Below, piece after piece: positions 14,689 to 22,921 of a stretch of DNA of 36,470 bases. The stretch is from the NCBI RefSeq assembly GCF_030068505.1, contig NZ_JAQOSO010000043.1, positions 526 through 36,995 on the forward strand, in the 5' to 3' direction. Numbering within the stretch: position 1 is the stretch's first letter; every line of letters starts with the position of its first letter. The notes beneath the pieces were generated by a model. That model did not search any database and was not told the origin of the DNA. It saw only the letters and a list, made by a program, of their open reading frames with translations. This stretch comes from Roseofilum capinflatum BLCC-M114. Lineage in GTDB: Bacteria > Cyanobacteriota > Cyanobacteriia > Cyanobacteriales > Desertifilaceae. A program made the translations under genes and the position numbers.

Positions 14689-17547
14689 ATGGTGAGTTTC
14701 AAGGCTACAAAAGTTTATTTAAGCACACTCTGTACGGTTGTGGTTTCGGGATTATGGGTCGGTTTTCCCCTAGGAAGCTCTTCCGTGGCGCAGGTGCGAT
14801 CTTTTCAAGATTGGTGCGAGGATAGCAGGATATCCCCATCACAAAAGCATACGGTGTCTGTGTTATTGCAGATGGCGGAAACCTCAGACTGTGGGGAAGC
14901 GCAGCAGGTTTTAGGGGAGTTTATTAGTCTGGATTTAGTCAACCGAGAGATTGAAGATATTGCGCCGTTGTCGAGTTTGACTCATTTGAAGGGGCTGAAT
15001 TTGAGTTTTAATCAGATTCGGGATATTACGCCTTTGGGGAATTTGAGTCAGCTCAGTTTTTTGTTGTTGTCGGGGAATAAAATTGAGGATATTACGCCTT
15101 TAGGGAATTTAAGTCAGCTTAGTTATGTGATTCTCGATCGCAACCAAATCCGCAACCTACCCCCATCTTTCCCTAATTTACGCCAATTAACGGCGCTGGA
15201 TCTGCAAAATAACCCGTTAGTGGAGAAAAAGTGCCCGGTTACTCCGGCAACCGTCTGTTTATTCAGTGATGATGCTTTGGATGTGTTTGCCCAAGGGGAA
15301 CAAGCCTATCAACAGGGGAATTTTGAGGAAGCGTTAACGAGGTTTGCCCAGGCTAGGGAAGTGTATCAAGAGAGTGGCGATCGCCGCAAGGAAGCCGATA
15401 GTCTCAATCGTATGGGGGATATTTACAGCCAACTGAGCGAATATGCTAAGTCGATTACCATCCGTTTGCAAGCTTTAACCCTTCGTCGCTCCTTGCAAGA
15501 CTTACCCGGAATTGGAGCATCCCTGACCAGTTTAGCCGATAGTTATGAGAAATTAGGACAATATTCCCAAGCGCGATCGGCTTTGCAAGCAGCGCTGGAG
15601 AATATGGAAGCGCAGGAACAGGGGGGTATTCCCTTGGAAGGGGGACTCTATGAACTGCCCAAGGATCAGGGCGAGTTGCATAATTCTTTGGCACGGGTGC
15701 AGAATAAGATGGGCGAGCATGAAGTGGCGCTCCAGTCTGCCCAAACTGCCCTCAAGTATTACAACTTGCTGCCGGATGGCTATGATGGCAAAGACTTTGG
15801 CATCCGCAATACCTTCGATCAAATTGGCATCACCTATGGCTATTTAGAGCAGTTCCAGCAAGCCGAATCTTTTCTCAATCAAGCGCTTGAGCTAGGGGAA
15901 CAAATGGGCGATCGCGCCGGTATAGCCAGTAGTTTAACCCATTTGGGCCAAGTAGCCAGCGCTCAAGGAGACACCCAAACGGCTTTGGACTCCTATCGCC
16001 AAGCGTTGGAGATTCGGAAAGAAATTGGCGATCGCGCCGGATCGGGTATAATTCTCAATCAAATTGGCGCAGTCTATCTCAGCCAAGATGATTATAGCCG
16101 CGCCATCCCCCCCTTACAAGAAGCCATTACCCTGTGGGAATCTCTGCGCCCCGGTTTACGCGATAGCGATAAAGTCTCCCTGTTTGAAACCCAAATTACC
16201 ACCTACGAACAATTGCAACAGGCACTCATTGCCGAAGAGCAAACCGAAGCCGCCCTAGAAATAGCCGAACGCGCCAGAGCCAGAGCCTTTGTAGAACTGC
16301 TTGCCGCTCGCTTAAGCGGTCAAAGTGCAGAAACCTTTGATACGCCCAACCCGCCCACCTTAGCGGAAATCCGCCGTATTGCCCAAGAACAACAAGCCAC
16401 CCTGGTGCAATATTCCATCGTCGGAGAGACGCTGTATATTTGGGTAATTCAGCCCAATGGACTGATTGAGCTGCGATCGCAAAACCTAGAAGACTTAGGC
16501 ATTACCCTAGAAGATGCCGCCGAACGTACCCGCGTCGCCGCCGTCACCGGCAGAAGTCGCGGCGTTCAACAGGGAGTCAATGACTGGGTACAAGCCACCC
16601 GCTCCGGAGTCCAAGACAACGAGCTAGAACCCCCTGCCAACACCCAAAAACGGAGCGTTAACCGTCGATTAAGGAAAAGCTACGAACTCCTAATTGAACC
16701 CATTGTCGATTTACTGCCCAATAATCCCCAAGAAACCGTCATCTTTATCCCCCAAGGCAGCTTATTTCTAGTCCCCTTTCCCGCCTTACAAGATCAACAA
16801 GGGGTATATCTGATCGAGAAACATACCCTACTCACCGCCCCGTCCATTCAAGTCTTAGGACTCGCTCGCCAACGCACCCAACAACTCTCCTCCAATCTCA
16901 CCGGTGCATTAGTCGTTGGCAACCCCAAAATGCCCAGCCTAGCCGAGTCTCCCGAAGGCAAACCGGAACCCCTTGACCCCCTCCCCGGTGCAGAAGCAGA
17001 AGCCCTCGTCATTGCCGATTTACTGGGCACTGAACCCCTGATTGGAGCCGAAGCCACCGAGGAAAACATCGCCCAACAGATAGAAAACGCCCCATTGATT
17101 CACTTAGCCACCCATGGCTTATTAGATGAGCTGGAAGTCTTAGGATTTCGCACCCCCGGAGCCTTAGCCCTCACTCCCACCGGCAATACCCGCGCAACCG
17201 ATGGCTGGCTGACTTCCGAGGAAATCCTCGATCTCAATTTAACCGCTCAGTTGGTGGTTCTCAGTGCTTGTAACACGGGACGAGGGGATATTACCGGAGA
17301 TGGCATTATTGGCTTATCCCGCTCCCTGATTGCGGCGGGAACCCCTAGTGTATTGGTCTCCTTGTGGGCAGTTCCAGATGCTCCCACCTCCGAGTTAATG
17401 CAGGCATTTTATCGGGAATTACCCACAAGCAATAATCGCGCCGCCGCCTTGCGTCAAGCCATGTTAACCACCTTAGAGACCTTTCCCAATCCTAAAGCTT
17501 GGGCGGGTTTTACCTTAGTGGGAGAAGGAAGAGTGATGAACGATTAA
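14689..17547 (+). CDS. Exported LRR-TPR-CHAT protease-like protein
   Basis: The 952-residue protein starts at the ATG with AAGGAG six bases upstream; an in-frame ATG ten codons earlier lacks such a site. Residues 1-35 form a signal peptide or anchor. About 80-180 are three to four leucine-rich repeats (IRDITPLGNLSQLSFLLL type). About 200-490 are TPR repeats (QGNFEEALTRFAQAREVYQE and later ones with GDRAGIASSLTHLG). The C-terminal third is a CHAT domain (caspase/HetF-associated) with the dyad H809 in HLATHG and C861 in LSACNTGRGD, then GLSRSLIAAGTPSVLVSLW. Known CHAT domains include caspase-like proteases such as the Craspase TPR-CHAT, so protease activity gated by the repeats is plausible. 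No partner or target gene is evident. Confidence 0.92.
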   Translation: MVSFKATKVYLSTLCTVVVSGLWVGFPLGSSSVAQVRSFQDWCEDSRISPSQKHTVSVLLQMAETSDCGEAQQVLGEFISLDLVNREIEDIAPLSSLTHLKGLNLSFNQIRDITPLGNLSQLSFLLLSGNKIEDITPLGNLSQLSYVILDRNQIRNLPPSFPNLRQLTALDLQNNPLVEKKCPVTPATVCLFSDDALDVFAQGEQAYQQGNFEEALTRFAQAREVYQESGDRRKEADSLNRMGDIYSQLSEYAKSITIRLQALTLRRSLQDLPGIGASLTSLADSYEKLGQYSQARSALQAALENMEAQEQGGIPLEGGLYELPKDQGELHNSLARVQNKMGEHEVALQSAQTALKYYNLLPDGYDGKDFGIRNTFDQIGITYGYLEQFQQAESFLNQALELGEQMGDRAGIASSLTHLGQVASAQGDTQTALDSYRQALEIRKEIGDRAGSGIILNQIGAVYLSQDDYSRAIPPLQEAITLWESLRPGLRDSDKVSLFETQITTYEQLQQALIAEEQTEAALEIAERARARAFVELLAARLSGQSAETFDTPNPPTLAEIRRIAQEQQATLVQYSIVGETLYIWVIQPNGLIELRSQNLEDLGITLEDAAERTRVAAVTGRSRGVQQGVNDWVQATRSGVQDNELEPPANTQKRSVNRRLRKSYELLIEPIVDLLPNNPQETVIFIPQGSLFLVPFPALQDQQGVYLIEKHTLLTAPSIQVLGLARQRTQQLSSNLTGALVVGNPKMPSLAESPEGKPEPLDPLPGAEAEALVIADLLGTEPLIGAEATEENIAQQIENAPLIHLATHGLLDELEVLGFRTPGALALTPTGNTRATDGWLTSEEILDLNLTAQLVVLSACNTGRGDITGDGIIGLSRSLIAAGTPSVLVSLWAVPDAPTSELMQAFYRELPTSNNRAAALRQAMLTTLETFPNPKAWAGFTLVGEGRVMND

Positions 17548-17566
17548 AACGTCCCTAGAGGTAAAA

Positions 17567-17586
17567 CAAGGGGCCTCAGCCCCTTG
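17567..17586 (-). terminator. Hairpin between convergent genes
   Basis: CAAGGGGC (17567-17574) pairs with GCCCCTTG (17579-17586) with a 4-base loop. Read on the minus strand it is followed by TTTTAC, so it fits best as terminator of the gene ending at 17622. It may also stop transcription from the CHAT gene. Confidence 0.55.
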
Positions 17587-17621
17587 CTCAACTCTGATGA
17601 AGCGCATTACCCTGAACAAAG

Positions 17622-18473
17622 TTAACGACGATAATGAGCTTGGGGGCCAGCCCAAGCTTCCGAGACAGAACGGCCAAAGGTCTGAGGCCGATCGCCCGTT
17701 GCCAGTAGTGTTTTACCCTCTGGATTCACTGCCCACATCGGCCAATTCTCATCTCCGAGAATACCAGCTCGAAATAGCACATGGTTAGCATTATGTTCTG
17801 ACCAACCGAGGAGTACCGCATGGCTATAATCCACCTGAGAAGGGGCGATTGTGGTCGTTTTATTTAGATTACGGTTCCAAATTACTGCATAATCTGATAC
17901 TGTAGAAGAACTAAACAAGCCTTCAAACTGCCGCGCCAGCAGGCGATCGCCCAACTCTGACCAAGACACCGGCACTAACATGGTAATCACCCCTGGCAAC
18001 TGCGCTTCTGGGTTACCATCAAAGGGATTATTCGCCAAAGGAGAAGCAGCCGTCACCACCTCTAGATTACCGGTTTGTAAATTCTCCAAAAACATCACAC
18101 TGGTGACTCGACTCGAATGCAGTTGCGCTCGGACTTGAAACTGAATCCGACTATAGGCCGCATATTGGCCATCGGGAGACACCAAGGAAGGAGTCCGATA
18201 ATAGCGCAGTCCTGAACCATCGGCCGCAGAAACTTCTGCATAGGTATTCATGACCCAATTCCAGGGAATCGGATAGGGACTATCGAGGGGATCGCTATAT
18301 TCTGAAGTTGGGTTCATGGGGGTTGCAGCAGCTTCAGGGGTAGAATTACCAGAGGCCGAATCTTTCATGGCCCCAGCCATTGCAGATTTAGGCAGCAGCA
18401 GCAGTAACAGTGCTAACAGCAGCACTGAGGGGTTAGTTAAGAGCGATTTTAGGCTCTGTGGGAATTTAGGCAT
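17622..18473 (-). CDS. Exported protein of unknown function, beta-propeller-like fragments
   Basis: I do not recognise this 283-residue protein. It has an N-terminal hydrophobic signal (about residues 15-33, ending KSAMAGA), then a low-complexity Ser/Pro/Ala region. The rest contains strands such as TPSLVSPDGQYAAYSRIQF, SVMFLENLQTGNLEVV, SWSELGDRLLARQFEGLF and LLGWSEHNANHVLFRAG. These look like TolB/WD40-type propeller blades ('SPDG...'), but too few blades are present for a full propeller. It is convergent with the CHAT gene and divergent from the OmpA-like gene. Probably a conserved cyanobacterial periplasmic protein. Confidence 0.7.
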   Translation of the reverse strand: MPKFPQSLKSLLTNPSVLLLALLLLLLPKSAMAGAMKDSASGNSTPEAAATPMNPTSEYSDPLDSPYPIPWNWVMNTYAEVSAADGSGLRYYRTPSLVSPDGQYAAYSRIQFQVRAQLHSSRVTSVMFLENLQTGNLEVVTAASPLANNPFDGNPEAQLPGVITMLVPVSWSELGDRLLARQFEGLFSSSTVSDYAVIWNRNLNKTTTIAPSQVDYSHAVLLGWSEHNANHVLFRAGILGDENWPMWAVNPEGKTLLATGDRPQTFGRSVSEAWAGPQAHYRR

Positions 18474-18716
18474 CGAACTTCAATCTCGCGTATGGGGGAT
18501 GGGTGAGAAGCAAAGCCCCAGTGAGGAGTATGAGTCCTTCCTGTTTTTACTAGGGTACAGGGAATTGGGCTTTAAAAGGAAGGGGTTGGGAAGAGATTTA
18601 AAATTTCTTTGTGTTCTTGTGGCGATCGCACTGCTCAGGTGACGATTTTACGTTACGATTCTTTTGGTCTCTCAATCCGGGGCTGACCCATTCGGCTGAT
18701 TGTATAGAACCTATCT

Positions 18717-19520
18717 GTGACTGAAGCACCTGATTCCCCAACCCCTCCCACTCCCCCCTCTCCCCCATCTCAGGGAAATATGGTTACGTTTCTCTTGGTA
18801 ACCCTATTTCGCCTGTTATTGCTGGGGGTGAGCAGCTCTATGGCCTTTATTTTGGGTATAGCGATCGCCTTCTTTTACCCCGATCCCAATCCCCAAATGC
18901 CCTGGATTGAACGGGTTTTGCAGCAACCGTTTAATCCCCTCAACGCCCAATGGTGGCAATTTCGCCCTTCAGCCACTGTCCCTCCCCTGAGTCTAGAACA
19001 GCGCCAGCAGGCCCAAGCTGAGTTCAATCAACTTCGATTAGACTTCAACACCTGGGAAAATCGCCTCACCCAGTTAGAAGTCCAACTCAATCAACCCTTT
19101 CCCCAAAAACCGATTAAGACTCGCCTGAGTTTACTCGAGCAACAGTTATCGGCTCAATTGGGTCACGCTTCTCCCAAGGTCTTCATGGTAACGCTACCGA
19201 GTGACTTACTGTTTGAAGGCGATCGCACCACCCTCAATCCCAAACAATCGGAGTTACTCGATAGCCTGATTGCCGACTTACGCAATTTTCCCGATACGAC
19301 CATTCAAATTAACGCCTATACGGATAATTTAGGCGATACCCAAGAAAACCTAGACCTTTCCTTACAACAAGCAGAATCGGTTTATGAATATCTTTATGCT
19401 GGGTTAGGAGATGGCTACCATTTCCTCCGAGTGGGTTATGGAGAAACTCAATTCTTAGCCGCTAATGACTCCGACTCAGAAAGACAACGCAACCGTCGAG
19501 TGGAGATTATCATCGAATAG
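18717..19520 (+). CDS. OmpA/MotB-like peptidoglycan-associated membrane protein
   Basis: The 267-residue protein has a Pro/Ser-rich N-terminus, one membrane helix (about residues 24-54), a helical region likely to be coiled coil (about 75-140, Gln/Leu rich) and a C-terminal OmpA-like domain (about 155-267). The domain shows YTDNLGDTQENLDLSLQQA, matching the usual peptidoglycan-binding pattern TDxxGxxxxNxxLSxxRA, and ends RQRNRRVEIIIE. The Arg of the LSxxRA segment is Gln here. The start is GTG; an ATG at 18780 would still keep the helix. It probably links inner membrane and cell wall. Confidence 0.82.
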   Translation: MTEAPDSPTPPTPPSPPSQGNMVTFLLVTLFRLLLLGVSSSMAFILGIAIAFFYPDPNPQMPWIERVLQQPFNPLNAQWWQFRPSATVPPLSLEQRQQAQAEFNQLRLDFNTWENRLTQLEVQLNQPFPQKPIKTRLSLLEQQLSAQLGHASPKVFMVTLPSDLLFEGDRTTLNPKQSELLDSLIADLRNFPDTTIQINAYTDNLGDTQENLDLSLQQAESVYEYLYAGLGDGYHFLRVGYGETQFLAANDSDSERQRNRRVEIIIE

Positions 19521-19524
19521 GCAG

Positions 19525-19556
19525 ATGGGGAGATGGGAAGATGTCCCATTCCCCAT
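19525..19556. terminator. Hairpin between convergent OmpA-like and YajQ genes
   Basis: ATGGGG (19525-19530) pairs with CCCCAT (19551-19556), and ATGGGA (19533-19538) with TCCCAT (19544-19549), making a two-part stem with a 5-base loop. No T-run follows on the plus strand, so intrinsic termination is uncertain. Confidence 0.45.
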
Positions 19557-19564
19557 AACCCAAC

Positions 19565-20056
19565 TTAACGATAATTAGTAAACTGCAAGTCCACCGGTAA
19601 ATCTTCCTGTTTCAACATCTGAATCACCTGTTGCAGATCATCTTTCGACTTAGATGACACCCGCAAAGAATCCCCTTGAATCGAGGCTTGTACCTTCTTA
19701 AACTCATCCCGAATGCGCTTATTAATCTTTTTGCCTAAATCCTGATCGATACCGCGCTTGAGCTTAATTTCCTGACGGACTCGGTTGCCTCCAGCCGCCT
19801 CGATGTCTCCAAATTGGAAAATTTTCAACGAGAGTTTACGCTTGGCGGCTTTAGTCCGCAAAATGGTAGTCACCGATTCTAAGGTTAAATTACTATCGGT
19901 ATTGATGGTAATCGTATCGTCTACCAACTCCACCGTCGTTTTCGAGTCCTTTAAATCATAACGGGATTTAATTTCCCGTTCGGTTTGGTCTAGAGCATTC
20001 ACTAACTCTTGTTGGTCAAAGTCACTAACTACATCAAAGGAATAGGAAGAAGCCAT
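19565..20056 (-). CDS. yajQ: YajQ family nucleotide-binding protein
   Basis: With the ATG at 20056 the protein has 163 residues, the usual YajQ (UPF0234) length. It begins [20 protein letters not shown] and contains [35 protein letters not shown] and [20 protein letters not shown], all characteristic. Homologues bind nucleotides, including c-di-GMP in Xanthomonas, and RNA. The open frame continues 38 codons upstream but that part is not conserved-looking. It is the last gene of a minus-strand run behind the MAPEG gene. Confidence 0.95.
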   Translation of the reverse strand: MASSYSFDVVSDFDQQELVNALDQTEREIKSRYDLKDSKTTVELVDDTITINTDSNLTLESVTTILRTKAAKRKLSLKIFQFGDIEAAGGNRVRQEIKLKRGIDQDLGKKINKRIRDEFKKVQASIQGDSLRVSSKSKDDLQQVIQMLKQEDLPVDLQFTNYR

Positions 20057-20121
20057 AGGAACAATTAAGACACTATCGAACACCATATGAGTGTATCCCC
20101 AATTTCGGGGAAAGCCAAAAC

Positions 20122-20562
20122 CTAACTGCTCACTTGCAGAAAGCTTAAGGCAAACAGAGTTAAATTGCACAAGGAGCCAATGCCAAACATGAGCGATCGC
20201 CCCAAGGGAATGTTAAAAATATAAAAGATACTATATAACCCACGAGCGATCAAGAACACTAAGGCTGCCCAACCGGCCACCATAGAGTCTACTCCAGTGG
20301 CATAGGCCATCCCCGCAGCCGCCGCAAAAAGCATAAAGGCCTCAATCGAATTTTGGTGGGCCCAATTGGCTCGTTTCGCATAATCTGGCAATTGATCCGA
20401 GAGCGCTCTAGGGGTTTCTAAATAAGCCATCCCCCCTTGAAAGCGGGCATAGGCGACCCAAAGAAAGGGAAAATAGATTAAAAACGCTGCTCCAGCGATC
20501 GCATAGAGTAACAGAGCAGAAACAGAAACGGACAAACCTATCACCTCATAATCATCAATCAA
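20122..20562 (-). CDS. MAPEG family membrane protein
   Basis: The 146-residue protein has about four membrane helices and the MAPEG pattern: [20 protein letters not shown] (residues about 63-82), where [10 protein letters not shown] matches the family's RANRAxxNxxE, and [17 protein letters not shown]. Eukaryotic MAPEG proteins act on glutathione and eicosanoids; bacterial roles are mostly unknown. The listed start is TTG and overlaps the upstream gene by 8 bases. A second TTG nine codons later, preceded by GAGGTGA, is an alternative. It sits between the DprA-like and YajQ genes. Confidence 0.85.
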   Translation of the reverse strand: MIDDYEVIGLSVSVSALLLYAIAGAAFLIYFPFLWVAYARFQGGMAYLETPRALSDQLPDYAKRANWAHQNSIEAFMLFAAAAGMAYATGVDSMVAGWAALVFLIARGLYSIFYIFNIPLGRSLMFGIGSLCNLTLFALSFLQVSS

Positions 20563-21070
20563 AGTAAAACAAGGTTACCACTTTACGCTGCTCTTCTGCA
20601 TCACGGCAAGTTTGCAATAAAGTCCAGCTATCGTGAAACGCAAAACAAATCAGTTGCTGACATCGGGTAATAATTTCCCCATTACACAACGAACTCGCTT
20701 CACCCAAAGACAATTCATTGTTCTCTGGTTTTTCCACCAAGTGAATCACTTGTTCGAGTAATTTTCGAGATTCTCTCGGTTGACGGTCTAAGCTTTGAGG
20801 CAAAATGACGGTCAGTAAATTGGGATCTGCCCGCATAGCTCCTCGGACTGCGGCAAAATTCGTGCCCGTTGCTCCAGAGGTAATAATGTGGTTTCCCGAT
20901 AGAACCAGGGAATAACTCATCGTTTCAATCAGATGTTGATGAGTTATGGGGACATGGCGAGAACCGAGGAGGGCCAGCCGCTTTGATCCAGTTTGCTGGA
21001 TCGTTGCCAGTTCTTGCTCTAGGGTATCAAATTTAGGAATTTCTAAGGATTGACTCAATGCCAATAACAA
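20555..21070 (-). CDS. DprA/LOG-like Rossmann protein ('DNA recombination-mediator protein A' family)
   Basis: The 171-residue protein resembles a short cyanobacterial family named after DprA. It has LALLGSRHVPITHQHLIE, then IITSGATGTNFAAVRGA, the glycine-rich nucleotide-binding part of SMF/LOG folds, then LLTVILPQSLDRQP. It lacks the C-terminal winged helix of true DprA, so a role in natural transformation is not established. The first start available is a TTG at 21070; the real start is uncertain. It overlaps the MAPEG gene by 8 bases if both TTG starts are used. Confidence 0.75.
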   Translation of the reverse strand: MLLALSQSLEIPKFDTLEQELATIQQTGSKRLALLGSRHVPITHQHLIETMSYSLVLSGNHIITSGATGTNFAAVRGAMRADPNLLTVILPQSLDRQPRESRKLLEQVIHLVEKPENNELSLGEASSLCNGEIITRCQQLICFAFHDSWTLLQTCRDAEEQRKVVTLFYFD

Positions 21071-21225
21071 CTAGGCTCTACGACGGAGTTATTCTAGCAG
21101 ATAATTTGTCGGATGAGGGGAATTCCATAGCGCTCGGCACTGGCCAATAGGGAGTAGAGAGTAAGAAATTAGGAGTCAACAATGGGCTATATCTCCCCCA
21201 TCTCCCTATCTCCCTATCTCTCCAT

Positions 21226-22299
21226 TTAATTGCTCTTGAGGGAGTCCAACAGCCGATCGAGGTCAACGTGGGCAGAGGTCAACTCAGACATACACTGGAC
21301 TTTAACTGGCTCTTGGATCGGTACTGTGCCGAAGGCATTATCAATAATTTCCACAGTGGTTAAGGTATCGAGATCTACTGTAAGAATAGGAATTTCCAAC
21401 TCTTCAGCTCGACTAATAATGAGTTCTGAGGGAGACAGATGGCCGGTGAGAATTAAACATTGGGTCGAAGTTTCCAGGGCCGCCAATTGAATATCGGTTC
21501 GATCGCCCCCAGTAACGACGGCCATATTTTCCGCTTTACGGAAGTATTTCAGAGCTGAATTGACGTTCATGGCTCCGATCCGCAAACTCTCCACCATCAA
21601 ATCTAGGCGATCGGCTCGACATAACACAGTTGCTTCTAGGCGGCTAACCAATTCCCGAACACTAATACTACGCAATAAATTACTGCGGGGGAGCTGGCCC
21701 AAGATGGCAATGCCTTGAGATTCGAGATAGGGGGCAAACTCTTGGTCAAACCTCTCGATAAAGTCGGCAGTAATATCATTAACGACAATTCCGATCAGGC
21801 GATCGCCCAAACGCTCCTGAGCTGACAAAGCCTGATCGATCACCTTTTGGCCATCAAACGGAATCACCAATACAATTCCCGCCGAGAGTTGATCGGCCAT
21901 CTGTGCTAAAGACAAGCCAAACAATCTCCCTTCATCCAAAGTCCCTGGCCCTTCCAATAGCACTAATTGCTCCGGAGATGGGGGATAATGGGGTTCAAAC
22001 GTGACTTGGCCCTTACCTGCATTACCCTGGGATAATCGCTGTTGAATGGTCTGTTGATCCATGGAAACCAACGTCGGATAGAGGCGATCGGCAGGTAGAT
22101 CTAGGATTTGTGCAATAAATGCCCCATCCTCATCCATTCCTTTAACCATCAGGTTTCCATGTCCCGTCGATAAAGGCTTACCATAGGCAATATCGAAGCC
22201 TCGCTCTTTTAGTTGCGCTCCAAGCCCTAATAATGTTGCTGACTTACCACTGTAGGATTCTAGGGAACCTATTAGTAGATATTGGCTGATACCCGTCAC
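21226..22299 (-). CDS. BioD-like P-loop plus DRTGG domain protein (phosphotransacetylase-family)
   Basis: The 357-residue protein has an N-terminal P-loop ATPase of the BioD type (IGSLESYSGKSATLLGL, residues about 10-26; LVLLEGPGTLDEG, about 110-122). Its C-terminal part carries a DRTGG-like domain (VVTGGDRTDIQLAAL), followed by LILTGHLSPSELIISRA. The same pair of domains precedes the catalytic domain in long bacterial Pta proteins, but the Pta domain itself is absent. It may be a regulator or nucleotide sensor for acetyl-P metabolism; this is inference. The start is GTG. It lies 32 bases downstream of the EbsA-like gene. Confidence 0.8.
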   Translation of the reverse strand: MTGISQYLLIGSLESYSGKSATLLGLGAQLKERGFDIAYGKPLSTGHGNLMVKGMDEDGAFIAQILDLPADRLYPTLVSMDQQTIQQRLSQGNAGKGQVTFEPHYPPSPEQLVLLEGPGTLDEGRLFGLSLAQMADQLSAGIVLVIPFDGQKVIDQALSAQERLGDRLIGIVVNDITADFIERFDQEFAPYLESQGIAILGQLPRSNLLRSISVRELVSRLEATVLCRADRLDLMVESLRIGAMNVNSALKYFRKAENMAVVTGGDRTDIQLAALETSTQCLILTGHLSPSELIISRAEELEIPILTVDLDTLTTVEIIDNAFGTVPIQEPVKVQCMSELTSAHVDLDRLLDSLKSN

Positions 22300-22331
22300 A
22301 CACGCACTCCCAACTTGTTAATCATCATGAA

Positions 22332-22715
22332 TTAGTCATCTAATCGTAATAGCTTTCGGTAGAACGCTTGGGAAAAATCAATCATTTTCGTTCTGCGCCA
22401 ATTGACATACAACTCAATCAAAAACTCGATAAATTCATGATTGGGCAGTTTCACCTCGTAGGTCAGTTCCGACTGACCATCAAACTGCATCCGACAGACT
22501 GTCTCATCTGCGGGGAGTTTGGAGACAATAAACCAAGTGGCCAAAAAAGGAATGCTCTCTCCTTTCTCAATCCGGCGTTCCCCTTCTAGAGAGGTTTTCT
22601 CATACACACTTATGGCATAGGGCAAGGCAGCACGCTTGTTACCTTGGTAGTAAGGCTGATAAACCCCAACCACTCCACCTTGAGCGGGTTCAATGGCACT
22701 GAGATCGGTAGTCAT
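22332..22715 (-). CDS. EbsA-like type IV pilus-associated protein
   Basis: The 127-residue protein contains YQPYYQGNKRAALPYAISVY, GERRIEKGESIPFLATW and YEVKLPNHEFIEFLIE, which match my memory of the cyanobacterial EbsA family. EbsA was described in Synechococcus elongatus as needed for type IV pilus assembly and biofilm suppression, in complex with Hfq and PilB. No signal peptide or membrane helix is seen, so it is cytoplasmic. No pil gene is in the window. The ATG at 22715 gives the expected length. Confidence 0.7.
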   Translation of the reverse strand: MTTDLSAIEPAQGGVVGVYQPYYQGNKRAALPYAISVYEKTSLEGERRIEKGESIPFLATWFIVSKLPADETVCRMQFDGQSELTYEVKLPNHEFIEFLIELYVNWRRTKMIDFSQAFYRKLLRLDD

Positions 22716-22921
22716 AAACGTTGTACTTACACCAGTGTCTTAACAATAAAGATTTCTCAGTTTATCTTACATTGTCACCCATGCAGTTGAGTAACTGTCA
22801 AGTGATTCCTTGGCCCGATCTCTAAGCAGCGATCCACAGTTCGTTACAATAAAGCACAGACCCTCTGCTTGCGGAGGGGATCGATCAAATATTCAGTCAG
22901 GATAAGAGCGTCCATAACCTT

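Noticed and set aside
20555-21070. True DprA competence gene
   Set aside because: The protein is short and lacks the C-terminal winged helix; only the Rossmann part is similar.
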